Source: Gemmatimonadaceae bacterium (GTDB lineage Bacteria; Gemmatimonadota; Gemmatimonadetes; Gemmatimonadales; Gemmatimonadaceae). Taken from it: 54,585 nt of DNA. A program made the position numbers and the translations under genes. The notes under the pieces are model-generated. The model searched no databases, was not told the DNA's origin, and worked only from the letters and a program-made list of their open reading frames with translations. Below are positions 1-11,624 of the stretch, piece after piece. Numbering within the stretch: the first letter of the stretch is position 1; every line of letters begins with the position of its first letter. The stretch lies in NCBI GenBank assembly GCA_014379355.1, contig JACMLX010000130.1, forward strand, positions 1 through 54,585. The letters run 5' to 3'.

Positions 1-242
1 CCACCGTCCGCCTGGTCGTCGCGGAAGAGGACGTTCACTCTGCGCCCATCGAGGCCACCCTGCTGATTGAGTTCCTCCATGGCCAACTCGATACCGCGAT
101 GCGCCATCTCGCCGTAACCGGTGTTCCACGCGCCGGCAGCGCCGAGTTGCAGGTCACCGCCGGATGAGCCCGCACGCTCGCAGGCGGCCAGGCTCAGGAC
201 AGAGAGCAGGGCGGTCGCGCGTCGAAGCGGAGCTGCAACCAT
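1..242 (-). CDS. ABC transporter substrate-binding lipoprotein (N-terminal part, cut by window edge)
   Basis: Reading from ATG at 242 leftwards gives about 80 codons that stay open to the window edge. The product starts with a short basic segment, a hydrophobic stretch and a lipobox ending L-A-A-C (Cys at about residue 21), so it should be a lipid-anchored periplasmic protein. The mature part has the opening of LivK/Leu-Ile-Val-type periplasmic binding proteins: a G-A-A-G-A-W strand, then a helix with G-I-E-L-A-M-E-E-L-N, then a G-G-L-D-G-R-R-V motif. The expected role is binding a branched-chain amino acid, amide or similar solute for an ABC importer. The rest of the gene and any permease lie outside the window. 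The 288 bases between it and the next gene hold nothing I recognise. Confidence 0.72.
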   Translation of the reverse strand, partial: MVAAPLRRATALLSVLSLAACERAGSSGGDLQLGAAGAWNTGYGEMAHRGIELAMEELNQQGGLDGRRVNVLFRDDQADG

Positions 243-530
243 GCGGCGGCGGGGCGAAGGGGGCAGGACTGGCTATCGCACAGACGAGCCCATCCATATC
301 AACGTCACGGCGCATGTTGTCTGGAGTCACGTGCCGCGCGATCCTGAGGCGACTCCCGTCCTTCTTCAGACCCGAGAGTGCTTTTCACGCGGGGGCCTCG
401 ACGGACGCGGGGAAGGGCGACCGCGTGATGAAACTGCGAGCGCGATGACATCTCTGCGCGCACACGCCGCTCTCGGATCTTCCCCGCGCTCCTCGCGCGA
501 AAAGCGTGCATCTCGCGAAAGGGCCCAGCG

Positions 531-1604
531 CTACCGATGCAGGGGCCGAGGCGCTGGTTGTTGCTGGGTCAGGCAGTGGAGCGTGCCGAGTCCCCACACA
601 AGGTCGACGGCATGTAGTCCGACGATCGCGCGATCCGGAAAACATTCCGCAAGGATGTTCAACGCGATGCGATCGTTCGGGTCGTTGAACGTCGGGACGA
701 TCACCACGCCGTTCGCGATGTAGAAGTTCGCGTAGCTGGCCGGCAGGCGCACGCCATCCATCATCACCGCGCGTGGATACGGCAGCTCGACCACGCGGAG
801 CGGACCGGCCGCGCCACCGACACGCTGCAGGCGGCGCAGGTTGTCGAGTGAGCGGCGATGGTTCTCGACATCGACGGCATCGTGCTCGACCGCCAGCACG
901 ACCGTGTCGGGTGACACGAAGCGACAGATGTCGTCCACATGCCCGTGTGTATCGTCGCCGACGCAGCCCTCACCGAGCCAGATCGTCTCCTGGCAGCCAA
1001 GCCACTCGGCGAAGGCGCGTTCGTAGTCCGCGCGCTTGAAGCCGGGATTGCGGACCTGCACGTCCGTCAGCAGCCATTCTTCCGTGACCAGGATACGCCC
1101 GCGGCCGTTCACCTCGATACCGCCACCTTCGAGCACCAGTGCACCATTCGCATCCGAGCGCTGTGCCCGCGTGATCGGCAATCCGCTCAGGTCGGCGACG
1201 TGCTCCGGTACGCGTGTATCGTGCAGGTAGTTGTCGTACTTGGCCCACGCATTGAAGCCCCACTGCACGAGCTCCACCGAGCCATCGGGGCGATGGACGC
1301 CGGTCGGACCGGAGTCGCGCACCCAGACACGATCCGTGCGCGCCACATGCAAGCGCACGTTGTCGAGGTTCACGGCGTGCGCGGTGAGCATCTCGCGCGC
1401 CTGCTCCCGCGTGCGTGGATCGTGACACAGGACGTCGACGCGCTCGTGTTGCGCGAGCACTCGCACGATCTCCGCATAGACCCACGGAATCGGCGCGAAC
1501 TTCCCGGGCCAGTCCGGCTCGTGCATGGGCCACGCGAGCCATGTCGCGACGTGCTTCTCCCACTCCGCCGGCATGCGACGCGTGGGCGACGTGAGTGGCG
1601 TCAC
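531..1604 (-). CDS. aguA: Agmatine deiminase
   Basis: Hydrolyses agmatine to N-carbamoylputrescine and ammonia, the first step of the two-step arginine-decarboxylase route to putrescine. The family's N-terminal signature R-M-P-A-E-W-E-K-H is present, as are the W-V-R-D-S-G-P substrate segment and the C-terminal G-L-G-T-L-H-C-L-T-Q-Q-Q-P block with the catalytic Cys (about residue 344). Length about 357 aa is normal for the family. The frame is open to an ATG at 1667, but that would overlap aguB by 44 bases. I prefer the GTG at 1604, 20 bases after the aguB stop; ATG 1574 is also possible and no start has a clear Shine-Dalgarno. It lies directly downstream of aguB on the same strand, the usual partnership. 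Confidence 0.93.
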   Translation of the reverse strand: MTPLTSPTRRMPAEWEKHVATWLAWPMHEPDWPGKFAPIPWVYAEIVRVLAQHERVDVLCHDPRTREQAREMLTAHAVNLDNVRLHVARTDRVWVRDSGPTGVHRPDGSVELVQWGFNAWAKYDNYLHDTRVPEHVADLSGLPITRAQRSDANGALVLEGGGIEVNGRGRILVTEEWLLTDVQVRNPGFKRADYERAFAEWLGCQETIWLGEGCVGDDTHGHVDDICRFVSPDTVVLAVEHDAVDVENHRRSLDNLRRLQRVGGAAGPLRVVELPYPRAVMMDGVRLPASYANFYIANGVVIVPTFNDPNDRIALNILAECFPDRAIVGLHAVDLVWGLGTLHCLTQQQPAPRPLHR

Positions 1605-1623
1605 GATCGGAAACCGACCGGTG

Positions 1624-2553
1624 TCAGGCGCCACCGAGCCACCGCTGCGTGATGGGAGCGTACGCATCGATCCGGCGGTCGCGGAGGAACGGCCAGTTGC
1701 GTCGTGTATCCTCGATCAGTGCGCGATCGCACGTCGCGACCAGCACTTCTGGCGTCGTACCGCCCTGCGCGAGATAGCGACCGATCGGATCGCAGATGAA
1801 CGAGTTGCCGAAGAATTCGAGGCCGTCGGTGCCGGGCTCCGGCTCGAAGCCGACGCGATTCGCTGCGGCCACGAAGACACCATTCGCGATCGCATGTGCG
1901 CGCTGCGCCGTGCGCCACGCATCGACCTGCGCCGCGCCGAACGCGTCCTTCTCCGCCGGATGCCATCCGATCGCGGTGGGATAGAACAACACTTCGGCCC
2001 CCAGCATCGCCGTGATGCGCGCTGCTTCGGGATACCACTGATCCCAGCAGATCAGCACCCCGATCTTCGCGAACTTCGTCTGCCAGACGCGAAAGCCGTT
2101 GATGCCGGGATGCCGATCGGTGCGCAGGTCGGGCCCCACGTCGCCCGGCGTGAAGTAGTATTTCTCCTCGAACATCGGATCGTGCGGGATGTGCATCTTG
2201 CGGTAGGTGCCAAGCAGCGAGCCGTCGGCATCGACGACGGCGGCAGAATTCTTGTAGATGCCGGGCGCTTGCTTCTCGTAGAGTGGCACGATGAGCACGA
2301 CGCCGAGTTCCTGGGCCACCCGTTGCAACTGTTCGACCGTCGGTCCGGGAATGGGCTCGGCGATGTCGAAGCGCTCCAGCTTCAGTGATTTGCAGAAGTA
2401 GGGTGCGTTGAACAGTTCCTGCAGCGAGACGATCTGGGCGCCGCGGGCGGCTGCCTCACGGATCTTCTCGATCGCGGCCGTGACGGTCGTGGCACGGTCG
2501 CCGGTGACGGCCATCTGGACGAGGCCCACCGTGAACGTGGACTGAGCGGTCAT
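1624..2553 (-). CDS. aguB: N-carbamoylputrescine amidase (nitrilase superfamily)
   Basis: Cleaves N-carbamoylputrescine, the product of the neighbouring deiminase, to putrescine, CO2 and ammonia in the cytoplasm. The 309-aa protein has the full Glu-Lys-Cys nitrilase triad: E46 in L-Q-E-L-F, K119 in Y-R-K-M-H-I-P, and C169 in L-I-C-W-D-Q-W-Y-P-E. The segment F-E-E-K-Y-Y-F-T-P-G-D is typical of the AguB branch, as opposed to generic carbon-nitrogen hydrolases. It comes first in an aguB-aguA pair with a 20-base gap to the preferred aguA start, so the two are probably co-transcribed. A promoter could not be picked out upstream of 2553. Confidence 0.94.
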   Translation of the reverse strand: MTAQSTFTVGLVQMAVTGDRATTVTAAIEKIREAAARGAQIVSLQELFNAPYFCKSLKLERFDIAEPIPGPTVEQLQRVAQELGVVLIVPLYEKQAPGIYKNSAAVVDADGSLLGTYRKMHIPHDPMFEEKYYFTPGDVGPDLRTDRHPGINGFRVWQTKFAKIGVLICWDQWYPEAARITAMLGAEVLFYPTAIGWHPAEKDAFGAAQVDAWRTAQRAHAIANGVFVAAANRVGFEPEPGTDGLEFFGNSFICDPIGRYLAQGGTTPEVLVATCDRALIEDTRRNWPFLRDRRIDAYAPITQRWLGGA

Positions 2554-2677
2554 GATGTCGAATGGTGGGATGAAAGGCGCCGGTTCGGCGACTGGGAAAT
2601 GTACGCCGCAGGTCCAGACGGCACGCGAGGCCAGGAGAACAGATCGGCTTGCTGATGCTGCGCGGCGCGATGCACGC

Positions 2678-3898
2678 TCAGGAAATGAGCGCGATCACAA
2701 GGTCATTGACGTTGGTGCCGGACACGAACGCCGGCACGGTGGCGTGTACCGCGTGCAACGCCTCATGACTCCGGAATGCCGACAGATCGTGCTCGGGTGC
2801 GCGGCCAACACTGCGCATTGCCGACCAGGTGTGGGCGTCGACCACCGCGCCAGCGGCATCAGTAGCACCATCGCGACCATCGGTGCCGGCGGCGAGCACC
2901 GTGATGCCGTGCGCATCCCGCCCCGCGTCATGCAGTTGCTTCGCGATCAGCATCGCCAGGGCCTGCATGCGACCACCGCGCGGCGCATCCGGGCCGGGCA
3001 GCGTGACGGTCGGCTCACCGCCCCAGCACACCAGGCGCGGCAGATGGGCGCTCGCGCCCGTGCGTGCGGTCGACGCGAATGTGCGCAGTGCGAGGGCGAT
3101 ACGATCCGCGCATTGCTGAACGTCGCCATGGAGCGGATCGTCGACCTGCGTGGCCGTCATGCGGCGTTCCAGTGCCAGCGAGACGACGGTCGCTCGCGCC
3201 CGCTGATTGTTCCCGATGATGTGGTGCGGAATCGTCGGCGACTCCGCGCTCTCTGGCGTGACACACGGTCCGCTGCCGATGGATGCCGGATCGTCACCGA
3301 GGACGTCGGAGATCGCCAGCACGTCGACGTTCGCGCCCCTGGCCTGCAGTGCCACGCCGAGCTGTCCGCCGGCCCAGCGCGACAGTCGTCGCCGCTCACG
3401 GTTGATCGCGGTGATGCTCAGTCCCGACGCGACCAGCGCGGCCATCGTCGCGTCATAGGTCTCGGTGCTCATGCCGGCGCGCGGTGCGCCGATCAACGCC
3501 GACGTGCCACCGGAGAGCAGCACGATCACGTCATGATCCTCTCGGACCCGCGCGTCGATGTACGCGCCGAGGGCGGCCGCGGCGTGATGTGATCGCGTGG
3601 ACGGTACCGGGTGATCGCCGATGATCATCGGCAGCGGCGCGATCGAGATGCCGCCTGTGTCGTGGGCAATGCACACGCCGCCGTCCACTGCACGCTGGTG
3701 CTCGGCATGCCACTGCAACGCGGCGGCGCACATCGCCGGTGCAGCTTTGCCGAGGCCGAGGAGATGGACTGGCGCGCCGCGTCCGTTGCGTGCGTGTCGC
3801 GCATCGAGCGCCTCGGCGACCGCGCGCCCGGGATGAAGAGCGGCGATCGTATCGCGATAGAGCGTGTCGAGGAACTGTCTGGGTGGCGACGTGGTCAC
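2678..3898 (-). CDS. Glycerate 2-kinase (GckA/TtuD, MOFRL family)
   Basis: Phosphorylates D-glycerate to 2-phosphoglycerate with ATP, feeding glycerate from glyoxylate, serine or tartrate metabolism into glycolysis. The N-terminal half matches the GCK domain (G-L-G-K-A-A, then G-D-H-P-V-P, then L-L-S-G-G-T-S-A-L). The C-terminal half is the MOFRL domain, with G-G-E-P-T-V-T, the G-G-R-M-Q-A-L motif, A-G-T-D-G-R-D-G-A-T-D-A-A-G-A and a final S-G-T-N-V-N-D. The frame opens at ATG 3952, but family similarity begins near the GTG at 3898, which sits 7 bases after a TACACT -10-like hexamer. That suggests a leaderless start giving 406 aa. It is transcribed divergently from the acetyltransferase at 4025. 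Confidence 0.9.
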   Translation of the reverse strand: MTTSPPRQFLDTLYRDTIAALHPGRAVAEALDARHARNGRGAPVHLLGLGKAAPAMCAAALQWHAEHQRAVDGGVCIAHDTGGISIAPLPMIIGDHPVPSTRSHHAAAALGAYIDARVREDHDVIVLLSGGTSALIGAPRAGMSTETYDATMAALVASGLSITAINRERRRLSRWAGGQLGVALQARGANVDVLAISDVLGDDPASIGSGPCVTPESAESPTIPHHIIGNNQRARATVVSLALERRMTATQVDDPLHGDVQQCADRIALALRTFASTARTGASAHLPRLVCWGGEPTVTLPGPDAPRGGRMQALAMLIAKQLHDAGRDAHGITVLAAGTDGRDGATDAAGAVVDAHTWSAMRSVGRAPEHDLSAFRSHEALHAVHATVPAFVSGTNVNDLVIALIS

Positions 3899-3905
3899 GC
3901 CCGAC

Positions 3906-3934
3906 AGTGTAGCACCACGTCCGGGCATTGCCAC
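3906..3934 (-). promoter_or_regulatory. Possible sigma70 promoter of the glycerate kinase, leaderless layout
   Basis: On the minus strand GTGGCA (4 of 6 matches to TTGACA) and TACACT (4 of 6 to TATAAT) are separated by 17 bases. Only 7 bases lie between the -10 and the GTG at 3898, so the transcript would start at or next to the start codon. Supported by pattern only. Confidence 0.35.
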
Positions 3935-4024
3935 AGCGCGGCGCGGCGGCACCGCGCTTGACGACAGTGTCCGGCGGCGCGTAGCGTGCGGGCGTACGCG
4001 TCACTCGATCACCCGGAGAATCAC

Positions 4025-4516
4025 ATGTCCGAATCCGAGTCAGCAACATCGTTCACCTTGCGTCCGGCAACACCCCATGACCTCGCGCCGGTGACGGCAT
4101 TGCTCGTTGGCGCACACCTGGCGCCGAACGCGCTCGATGCGCAGTTCGGCCCGCAGTTCGCGGTGGCGGTCGATACGGTGTCAGGCGCCGTGATCGCCGC
4201 GGCGGGCATCGAACGCTACGGCGATGGTGACGAGACAGTCGGTCTGCTTCGCTCGGCGGTGGTCGACGCGCCGTGGCGCGGGCGCGGCATCGGCGCCGCA
4301 TTGACGCACGACCGGCTGGCGTGGGCGGAGTTCGCGTCGCTGCGCGCGGTGTATCTCCTGACCGAAACGGCAGCCGAGTACTGGCCGCGCTTCGGGTTCG
4401 AGCGTACGGCGCGCGATGCGGCACCGGCAGCGCTCGCAGCGTCACATGAATGGCGACAGGGGTGTCCGGCGAGCGCCGTGGCGATGTGTCTGAAAATGCC
4501 TCAGTTGCGTGGCTGA
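4025..4516 (+). CDS. GNAT-family N-acetyltransferase, ArsN2-like
   Basis: A 163-aa acetyl-CoA-dependent acetyltransferase. It has a GNAT core with the acetyl-CoA loop W-R-G-R-G-I-G-A-A-L around residue 85. Its second half closely follows the arsenic-associated ArsN2 pattern: Y-L-L-T-E-T-A-A-E-Y, then R-F-G-F-E-R, then A-P-A-A-L-A-A-S and C-P-A-S-A-V. ArsN2-type enzymes usually sit in ars operons, but no other ars gene is near, so the substrate is uncertain. The frame is open from 3986; I chose ATG 4025 because a CCGGAG ribosome-binding motif precedes it by 5 to 6 bases. A weak promoter (TTGACG, 18 bases, TAGCGT at 3958-3987) lies just upstream. Confidence 0.82.
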   Translation: MSESESATSFTLRPATPHDLAPVTALLVGAHLAPNALDAQFGPQFAVAVDTVSGAVIAAAGIERYGDGDETVGLLRSAVVDAPWRGRGIGAALTHDRLAWAEFASLRAVYLLTETAAEYWPRFGFERTARDAAPAALAASHEWRQGCPASAVAMCLKMPQLRG

Positions 4517-4577
4517 AAACGCACAACGGGCACACCATGCGCTGGTGTGCCCGTTCGAGGCAGTGGCGTGCGAGCGA

Positions 4578-5159
4578 TCAGTTGCTCCCGCCCGCCTTCG
4601 CCACCGCGGCACCCAGGTCGGTGTACGCCGACTCCACCATCTGCTTGAACGGCTTCGCCGTGTACGTGACCTTGCCGTCGGGTCCGATGACGTACAGGTA
4701 GCGATTGTCGATGCCGTTGGCCGAAACGAACGCGCCGTACAACGTGCCCACCGGGCCGCCGATGTCGCTGCCGAACAGCATCGGGAAATTCGCATCGTGT
4801 GCCCACGCCTGCTGCTGCGAGCTGCTGTCGGTGCTGATCGCGATCAGCGTCACCTTGCGCCCGCTCCGGAACAACTCGGCATATTTGTCGCGATATGATT
4901 CCATTTGCGTCGTGCACCCCGACGTGCGCACGCGCGGGAAGAACGCCAGCACGACGGTCTGGCCGCGCAGTGACGACAACGTCATCGGATGCGCGGCGCC
5001 TTCCTTGCCGATCACGTTGATCGTGAAATCGGGAGCCATCTGACCCACTTCCGGGCCGGCTGGCGGTGCGGCAGCGGCAGGCGCCTGTGCACGAGCCGTG
5101 GTCGGCGAAGCGAGCAGCGCGGCGACGGCAACAGCCGTCATGGTGCGGTTGATCTGCAT
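4578..5159 (-). CDS. Exported peroxiredoxin (AhpC/TSA, BCP-like)
   Basis: A 193-aa thiol peroxidase that should reduce hydroperoxides outside the cytoplasm. From ATG 5159 there is a signal peptide of about 24 residues ending A-R-A-Q-A, a proline/alanine linker, and a redoxin domain from G-Q-M-A-P-D-F onwards. The peroxidatic Cys is C82 in T-S-G-C-T-T-Q-M, the BCP/PrxQ-style setting in which Cys follows T-x-G. No second Cys is visible in the mature chain, so a 1-Cys mechanism with an external reductant is likely. The frame extends to 5315 but the upstream part runs into acnA and lacks a signal sequence. It starts 37 bases downstream of the aconitase stop on the same strand, so read-through from acnA is possible. 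Confidence 0.88.
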   Translation of the reverse strand: MQINRTMTAVAVAALLASPTTARAQAPAAAAPPAGPEVGQMAPDFTINVIGKEGAAHPMTLSSLRGQTVVLAFFPRVRTSGCTTQMESYRDKYAELFRSGRKVTLIAISTDSSSQQQAWAHDANFPMLFGSDIGGPVGTLYGAFVSANGIDNRYLYVIGPDGKVTYTAKPFKQMVESAYTDLGAAVAKAGGSN

Positions 5160-5196
5160 GGGTGTCTCTGGTGAAGGCTGAAGTGAGTAACGAGTA

Positions 5197-7965
<2,769 letters not shown>

Positions 7966-8104
7966 GGTCCGACGATCTCCGGAACCGGGGCCCCCGATAC
8001 GTGGCGGGGGCGAAGTGATGAATGGAGCCACTGCCGGTTGTCGGTCGTGAGGCCGGGTCGACAGGCTGCGCTGAAGATAACCGCTGTGTCGGGTACGTTT
8101 GTGA

Positions 8105-9112
8105 ATGCCGACGACTCCTGCTCCCGACGTGCTGGCGATCGCCATGCAACTGATGGCCACTGAATCGACCACGGGCAACGAAGGCCGGGTCGTCACTGTG
8201 GCTGAGGGCATCCTCACCGGGCTCGGCTGGAACATTCGTCGCATTCCTGTCACACCCGGCCGTGATGACCTGCTTGCGTACGGCGAGAAGCCGGTCGAAC
8301 TGGTGTTCTCGACGCATCTCGACACCGTTCCACCGTATCACCCGCCGCACATCGAGGGCGATCGCCTCCTCGGCCGCGGGTCATGCGATGCGAAGGGCAT
8401 TGCGGCTGCCATGATCTGCGCCGCCACCGCACTGCGTGACGAGGGCCTTGCGGTCGGAGTGCTGCTGGTGGTCGGCGAAGAAGCGCCGCACGACGGGGCC
8501 ATCGCCGCCAACCTGGTGCCGAACGGTTGCAAGGTGCTGATCAACGGCGAGCCGACCGAATCGAAACTCGCCATCGGCACGAAGGGCGCGCTGCGCTGCA
8601 CCATCACGACGCGTGGCAAGGCGGCACACTCCGCCTATCCGCACCTCGGCATCAGCGCAACGTCGAATCTCGTCAAGCTGCTCACGGAGCTCGAGGCGTT
8701 GTCGCTCCCGACGCATCCGATCCTCGGCAGTACCACGGTGAACATCGGTGGGCTGGCCGGTGGCGTGGCCGACAACGTGGTCGCGCCTGACGCCACGGCG
8801 CGGCTCATGATCCGCATCGTCACGCCGGGTGACGAGACGATAGCGCTGCTCCAACACTGGCTCGGCGATCGCGGCGAGTTGAGCATCGAGACCGTCGTGC
8901 AGCCGGTGTTGCTCGGATCAGTGCCCGGCTTCGACACCGATGTCGTCGCGTATGCGACCGACGTGCCCGAGCTGAGCAACTGGGGCACGCCATTCCTGTA
9001 CGGGCCGGGCAGCATTCATGTCGCGCACACCGATCATGAATTCATCGAGATTGCGGAGATGCGCGCGGCGGTGGAGGCGTATCAGCGGTTGGCCAAGGCA
9101 GCGCTGGCGTAG
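8105..9112 (+). CDS. M20-family zinc metallo-hydrolase (ArgE/DapE/ACY1 group)
   Basis: A 335-aa cytoplasmic amidohydrolase expected to remove an acyl group from an amino-acid derivative or cleave a small peptide. M20 metal ligands and catalytic residues are in place: H71 and D73 in S-T-H-L-D-T-V-P-P, D95 in G-R-G-S-C-D-A-K-G, the E125-E126 pair in V-V-G-E-E-A, E149 in N-G-E-P-T, and a late His in H-V-A-H-T-D-H-E-F. The spacing and the S-C-D-A-K-G motif resemble acetylornithine and acetyl-lysine deacetylases. No arginine or lysine synthesis genes are adjacent, so I give no substrate. It diverges from acnA across a 139-base gap, where a TACGTT hexamer 5 bases before the ATG could be another leaderless -10. 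Confidence 0.85.
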   Translation: MPTTPAPDVLAIAMQLMATESTTGNEGRVVTVAEGILTGLGWNIRRIPVTPGRDDLLAYGEKPVELVFSTHLDTVPPYHPPHIEGDRLLGRGSCDAKGIAAAMICAATALRDEGLAVGVLLVVGEEAPHDGAIAANLVPNGCKVLINGEPTESKLAIGTKGALRCTITTRGKAAHSAYPHLGISATSNLVKLLTELEALSLPTHPILGSTTVNIGGLAGGVADNVVAPDATARLMIRIVTPGDETIALLQHWLGDRGELSIETVVQPVLLGSVPGFDTDVVAYATDVPELSNWGTPFLYGPGSIHVAHTDHEFIEIAEMRAAVEAYQRLAKAALA

Positions 9113-9121
9113 CAGATGTCG

Positions 9122-10099
9122 TCAGCTGGCGAGTGCCAGCGGCGAGATGCCCTTGCCGCGCGTGAACGTCGATCCGACCGCGCTCACCATCGCCGTCCGA
9201 CGCGTCAGCCCCGCAAGCTCGCGAATGCGATACACCGCCTCGATGCCTGTGCAATGTCCGCCGAGCAGGTACACGAGTCCTGCGTCCTTCAGCTTGCCCG
9301 CCGTCCACGCCAGCTGTTCGTCGGTTGCATTGAACAGATGGAAGCCCCCGATCGCCGCCACGACGGGCGCTGCTCGCACGGCGCTGCGCGCGAATTCGAC
9401 CGTGTTGATGATGCCGGCGTGTCCGCAGCCGGACACCAGTACCAGTCCTTCCGGCGTATCGATCACGACCGATGCGTCATCGGGGACGTTGTCTTCGACA
9501 TCACCGGCGGGGGTGCGCACCTGGCGAGCGCCCGACCAGTTACGTTCCGGCCATGTTCGGGGCACCGGGCCGGTGAACCACACGCCGGGCATTAGCTCCG
9601 TCGCCTTGTCATGTTCGATGAATGTCGCTCCACCCGACTCGAGTTCAGTGCGCATCGCGGCCACGCTGCTTTTCTCTGACTTGCCCGCGGTGATGCGATC
9701 CCAGAAGATGCCACGCGCGACGTGGATGCGGCTCAGCGCCACCGGGTTCTGCTTCGAGAGTTCACGACGCAGCGTCAGCAGCCCGCCGGTGTGATCGTCG
9801 TGATTGTGCGTCAGCACGAGATCCGTCACACGTGACAGGTCGATGCCCAGCTCGCGCGCGTTGCGCAGCACCGTTTCCGGGCGTGCACCGGTGTCGAGCA
9901 ACAGTGTCCGTCCGTCCACTTCGATCAGCGCCGAGTAGCCCCACTCGCCGATGCCGCGCGCCGGGTCGCCGGCCAGCATGGTGGAGAGCACCGTGACCTT
10001 CACATCCGTCGCGCGATGAGCGTCGCCGTGCATCGGCGTACGAGCATGCGCGGGTGTGGCGATCGCGATGGCGACGAGGAGCGACGGGATCCACGACAT
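9122..10099 (-). CDS. Exported metallo-beta-lactamase-fold hydrolase
   Basis: 325 aa with an N-terminal signal peptide ending A-H-A-R near residue 20. The binuclear zinc motif T-H-N-H-D-D-H (97-103) is complete. Further family markers are L-L-L-D-T-G near 67-71, V-S-G-C-G-H-A-G-I-I-N-T in the second half, G-G-F-H-L, and a late G-G-H-C-T-G-I. That set, with Cys-Gly-His and G-H-C, matches the MJ0301/dihydropterin-phosphate-synthase-like subgroup and not true beta-lactamases. The substrate is unknown. It is convergent with the M20 gene (9 bases between stops) and follows the M61-like gene on the same strand with a 42-base gap. Confidence 0.85.
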   Translation of the reverse strand: MSWIPSLLVAIAIATPAHARTPMHGDAHRATDVKVTVLSTMLAGDPARGIGEWGYSALIEVDGRTLLLDTGARPETVLRNARELGIDLSRVTDLVLTHNHDDHTGGLLTLRRELSKQNPVALSRIHVARGIFWDRITAGKSEKSSVAAMRTELESGGATFIEHDKATELMPGVWFTGPVPRTWPERNWSGARQVRTPAGDVEDNVPDDASVVIDTPEGLVLVSGCGHAGIINTVEFARSAVRAAPVVAAIGGFHLFNATDEQLAWTAGKLKDAGLVYLLGGHCTGIEAVYRIRELAGLTRRTAMVSAVGSTFTRGKGISPLALAS

Positions 10100-10141
10100 G
10101 TTCGACTCTGTTCGGCGGAGGGTGGGCGAGAATGACTCGTA

Positions 10142-11617
10142 TCAGGGCCGGGCGCGATCGGGTGCGCGTGCGCCGCGCGGAGCAAGCCAGCTGTCGATCA
10201 GGTCACGTGCGTCCACGCCTGTCCGCTCGTTGACCACGCGTCCGATCACGTCGGCCGTCACGGGTGCGCGAGACGTTTCGCACCAGGACATCAACCCCCG
10301 GGTGACGTCACGCAAGCTCTTTCGATCGTGCGTTACCTGCCGGATCCGGTCGTCGATGGCACCCGCCATCAGTGCGCCTCGGCTGAACACCGTGGCGCTG
10401 ATGCGGAAGTCCTCTGAATACTGATGCGCGGCAACGCGCGAGAGTTCCGCCGTGCGATGGCCACGGATCGGCGGCAGCGTGTCGGCCGCAGCGCCATCGA
10501 AACGAAGCGCGACACGCGCGCGACGTCGCTCCGCACCGTCAACTCCCGGCCCGCCGAAGATATCGGCGGCGATGTACTGGGCCCACCCTTCCGAAAACCA
10601 GATGCCGTCGATCGGCGCCGCGTAGTCCCACGTGAAGGGATAGTAGCCGGCCGGCGCACACTGCTTCGGCAGCCAGCTGTGCACAGTGTGATGCAGCAGG
10701 TTGTAGTAGGTGCGATCACGGCCGGCGGGACCCGCATCGAGTTGCCCTACCGCGAAGCGATAGGTCGCGCTTTCGAGATGCTCCATCGAGAAGCGGTACT
10801 CGTGTTGCTGGCTGAGCGGCGTCAGGATTTCGATCGACGCCGTGTAGCGGGACAGGGGCGTGGTGCCGAAATATGCAATCGTTTGTCGCAGTGCGGAGTC
10901 TGCCAGCACGCCCATCGCCTTGATGTCGAAACCCTGCTGCTCAGAGTAGAGCGCCAGCGTGAACGGCACACCGTGCGACACCTGTTGCAGGACGAGATCA
11001 GGTCCCGCAAGAATCTGCGCATCCGCCAGCGCGTAGAAATCGCGCGCGTGCACCATGATCGCGCCGCGGGAGGGCGTTGCACTGAGCGTGCTGTACACCG
11101 GCCATCCGGTGGGCACACGCACGTCGAGTGTGATCGGCGCGTCCAGCACGGCGTCGACGAATCCGAACACCGAATAGCCGAGCAGGCCGAGATATCCGGG
11201 ACGCACGCGGCTGGCATCGCCGGCGTTGAGGATCGCCGATTCCATCCGGCGTACGTCGACGCGGTACTCGATCGACGCGAGCGCGTGGCCGGCGCTGGAT
11301 GCAATCCGCCACCGCGGACCGTCGAGATCCGTGATCGCGAGCTTCGCACCATTCGCGTCGCGCGCAACGAGATCGGAGACGAACCGGTCATACGGCTGTG
11401 TGCCGTATCCCATCGGAATCGAGCGCGGCATCGCGAAGTCGATCGGCGCAGCGATCGGTGTCGGGAGCGTGATGGAAACCGCGACGCCCGCGCTGTCGCC
11501 CTGGTCGAACCGAAGCGAATAGCGAACGGCCGCCGCATCCTGCGCGGCGACCGCCCGGGCCAGCATCATGACCAGCGCTGCGCAACGAATGGTGCCTGAC
11601 ATCGCGTGGCGCAGCAT
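10142..11617 (-). CDS. Exported M61-peptidase-like protein with altered zinc motif
   Basis: About 491 aa from ATG 11617. A signal peptide (hydrophobic run, then A-V-A-A-Q-D) leads to a long beta-rich N-terminal region and a thermolysin-like half. The segment H-H-T-V-H-S-W-L-P-K (309-318), then D-G-I-W-F-S-E-G-W-A-Q-Y (residues about 337-348), lines up with the H-E-x-x-H-x-W and W-x-x-E-G-x-x-x-Y blocks of M61 glycyl aminopeptidases. The catalytic Glu of HExxH is His here, while both zinc His and the downstream Glu remain. Classical hydrolysis is therefore unlikely. The frame runs to 11683, but that start would overlap the DinB-like gene; ATG 11602 is an alternative. No PDZ domain is evident. 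Confidence 0.72.
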   Translation of the reverse strand: MLRHAMSGTIRCAALVMMLARAVAAQDAAAVRYSLRFDQGDSAGVAVSITLPTPIAAPIDFAMPRSIPMGYGTQPYDRFVSDLVARDANGAKLAITDLDGPRWRIASSAGHALASIEYRVDVRRMESAILNAGDASRVRPGYLGLLGYSVFGFVDAVLDAPITLDVRVPTGWPVYSTLSATPSRGAIMVHARDFYALADAQILAGPDLVLQQVSHGVPFTLALYSEQQGFDIKAMGVLADSALRQTIAYFGTTPLSRYTASIEILTPLSQQHEYRFSMEHLESATYRFAVGQLDAGPAGRDRTYYNLLHHTVHSWLPKQCAPAGYYPFTWDYAAPIDGIWFSEGWAQYIAADIFGGPGVDGAERRRARVALRFDGAAADTLPPIRGHRTAELSRVAAHQYSEDFRISATVFSRGALMAGAIDDRIRQVTHDRKSLRDVTRGLMSWCETSRAPVTADVIGRVVNERTGVDARDLIDSWLAPRGARAPDRARP

Positions 11618-11624
11618 GTGTCGC

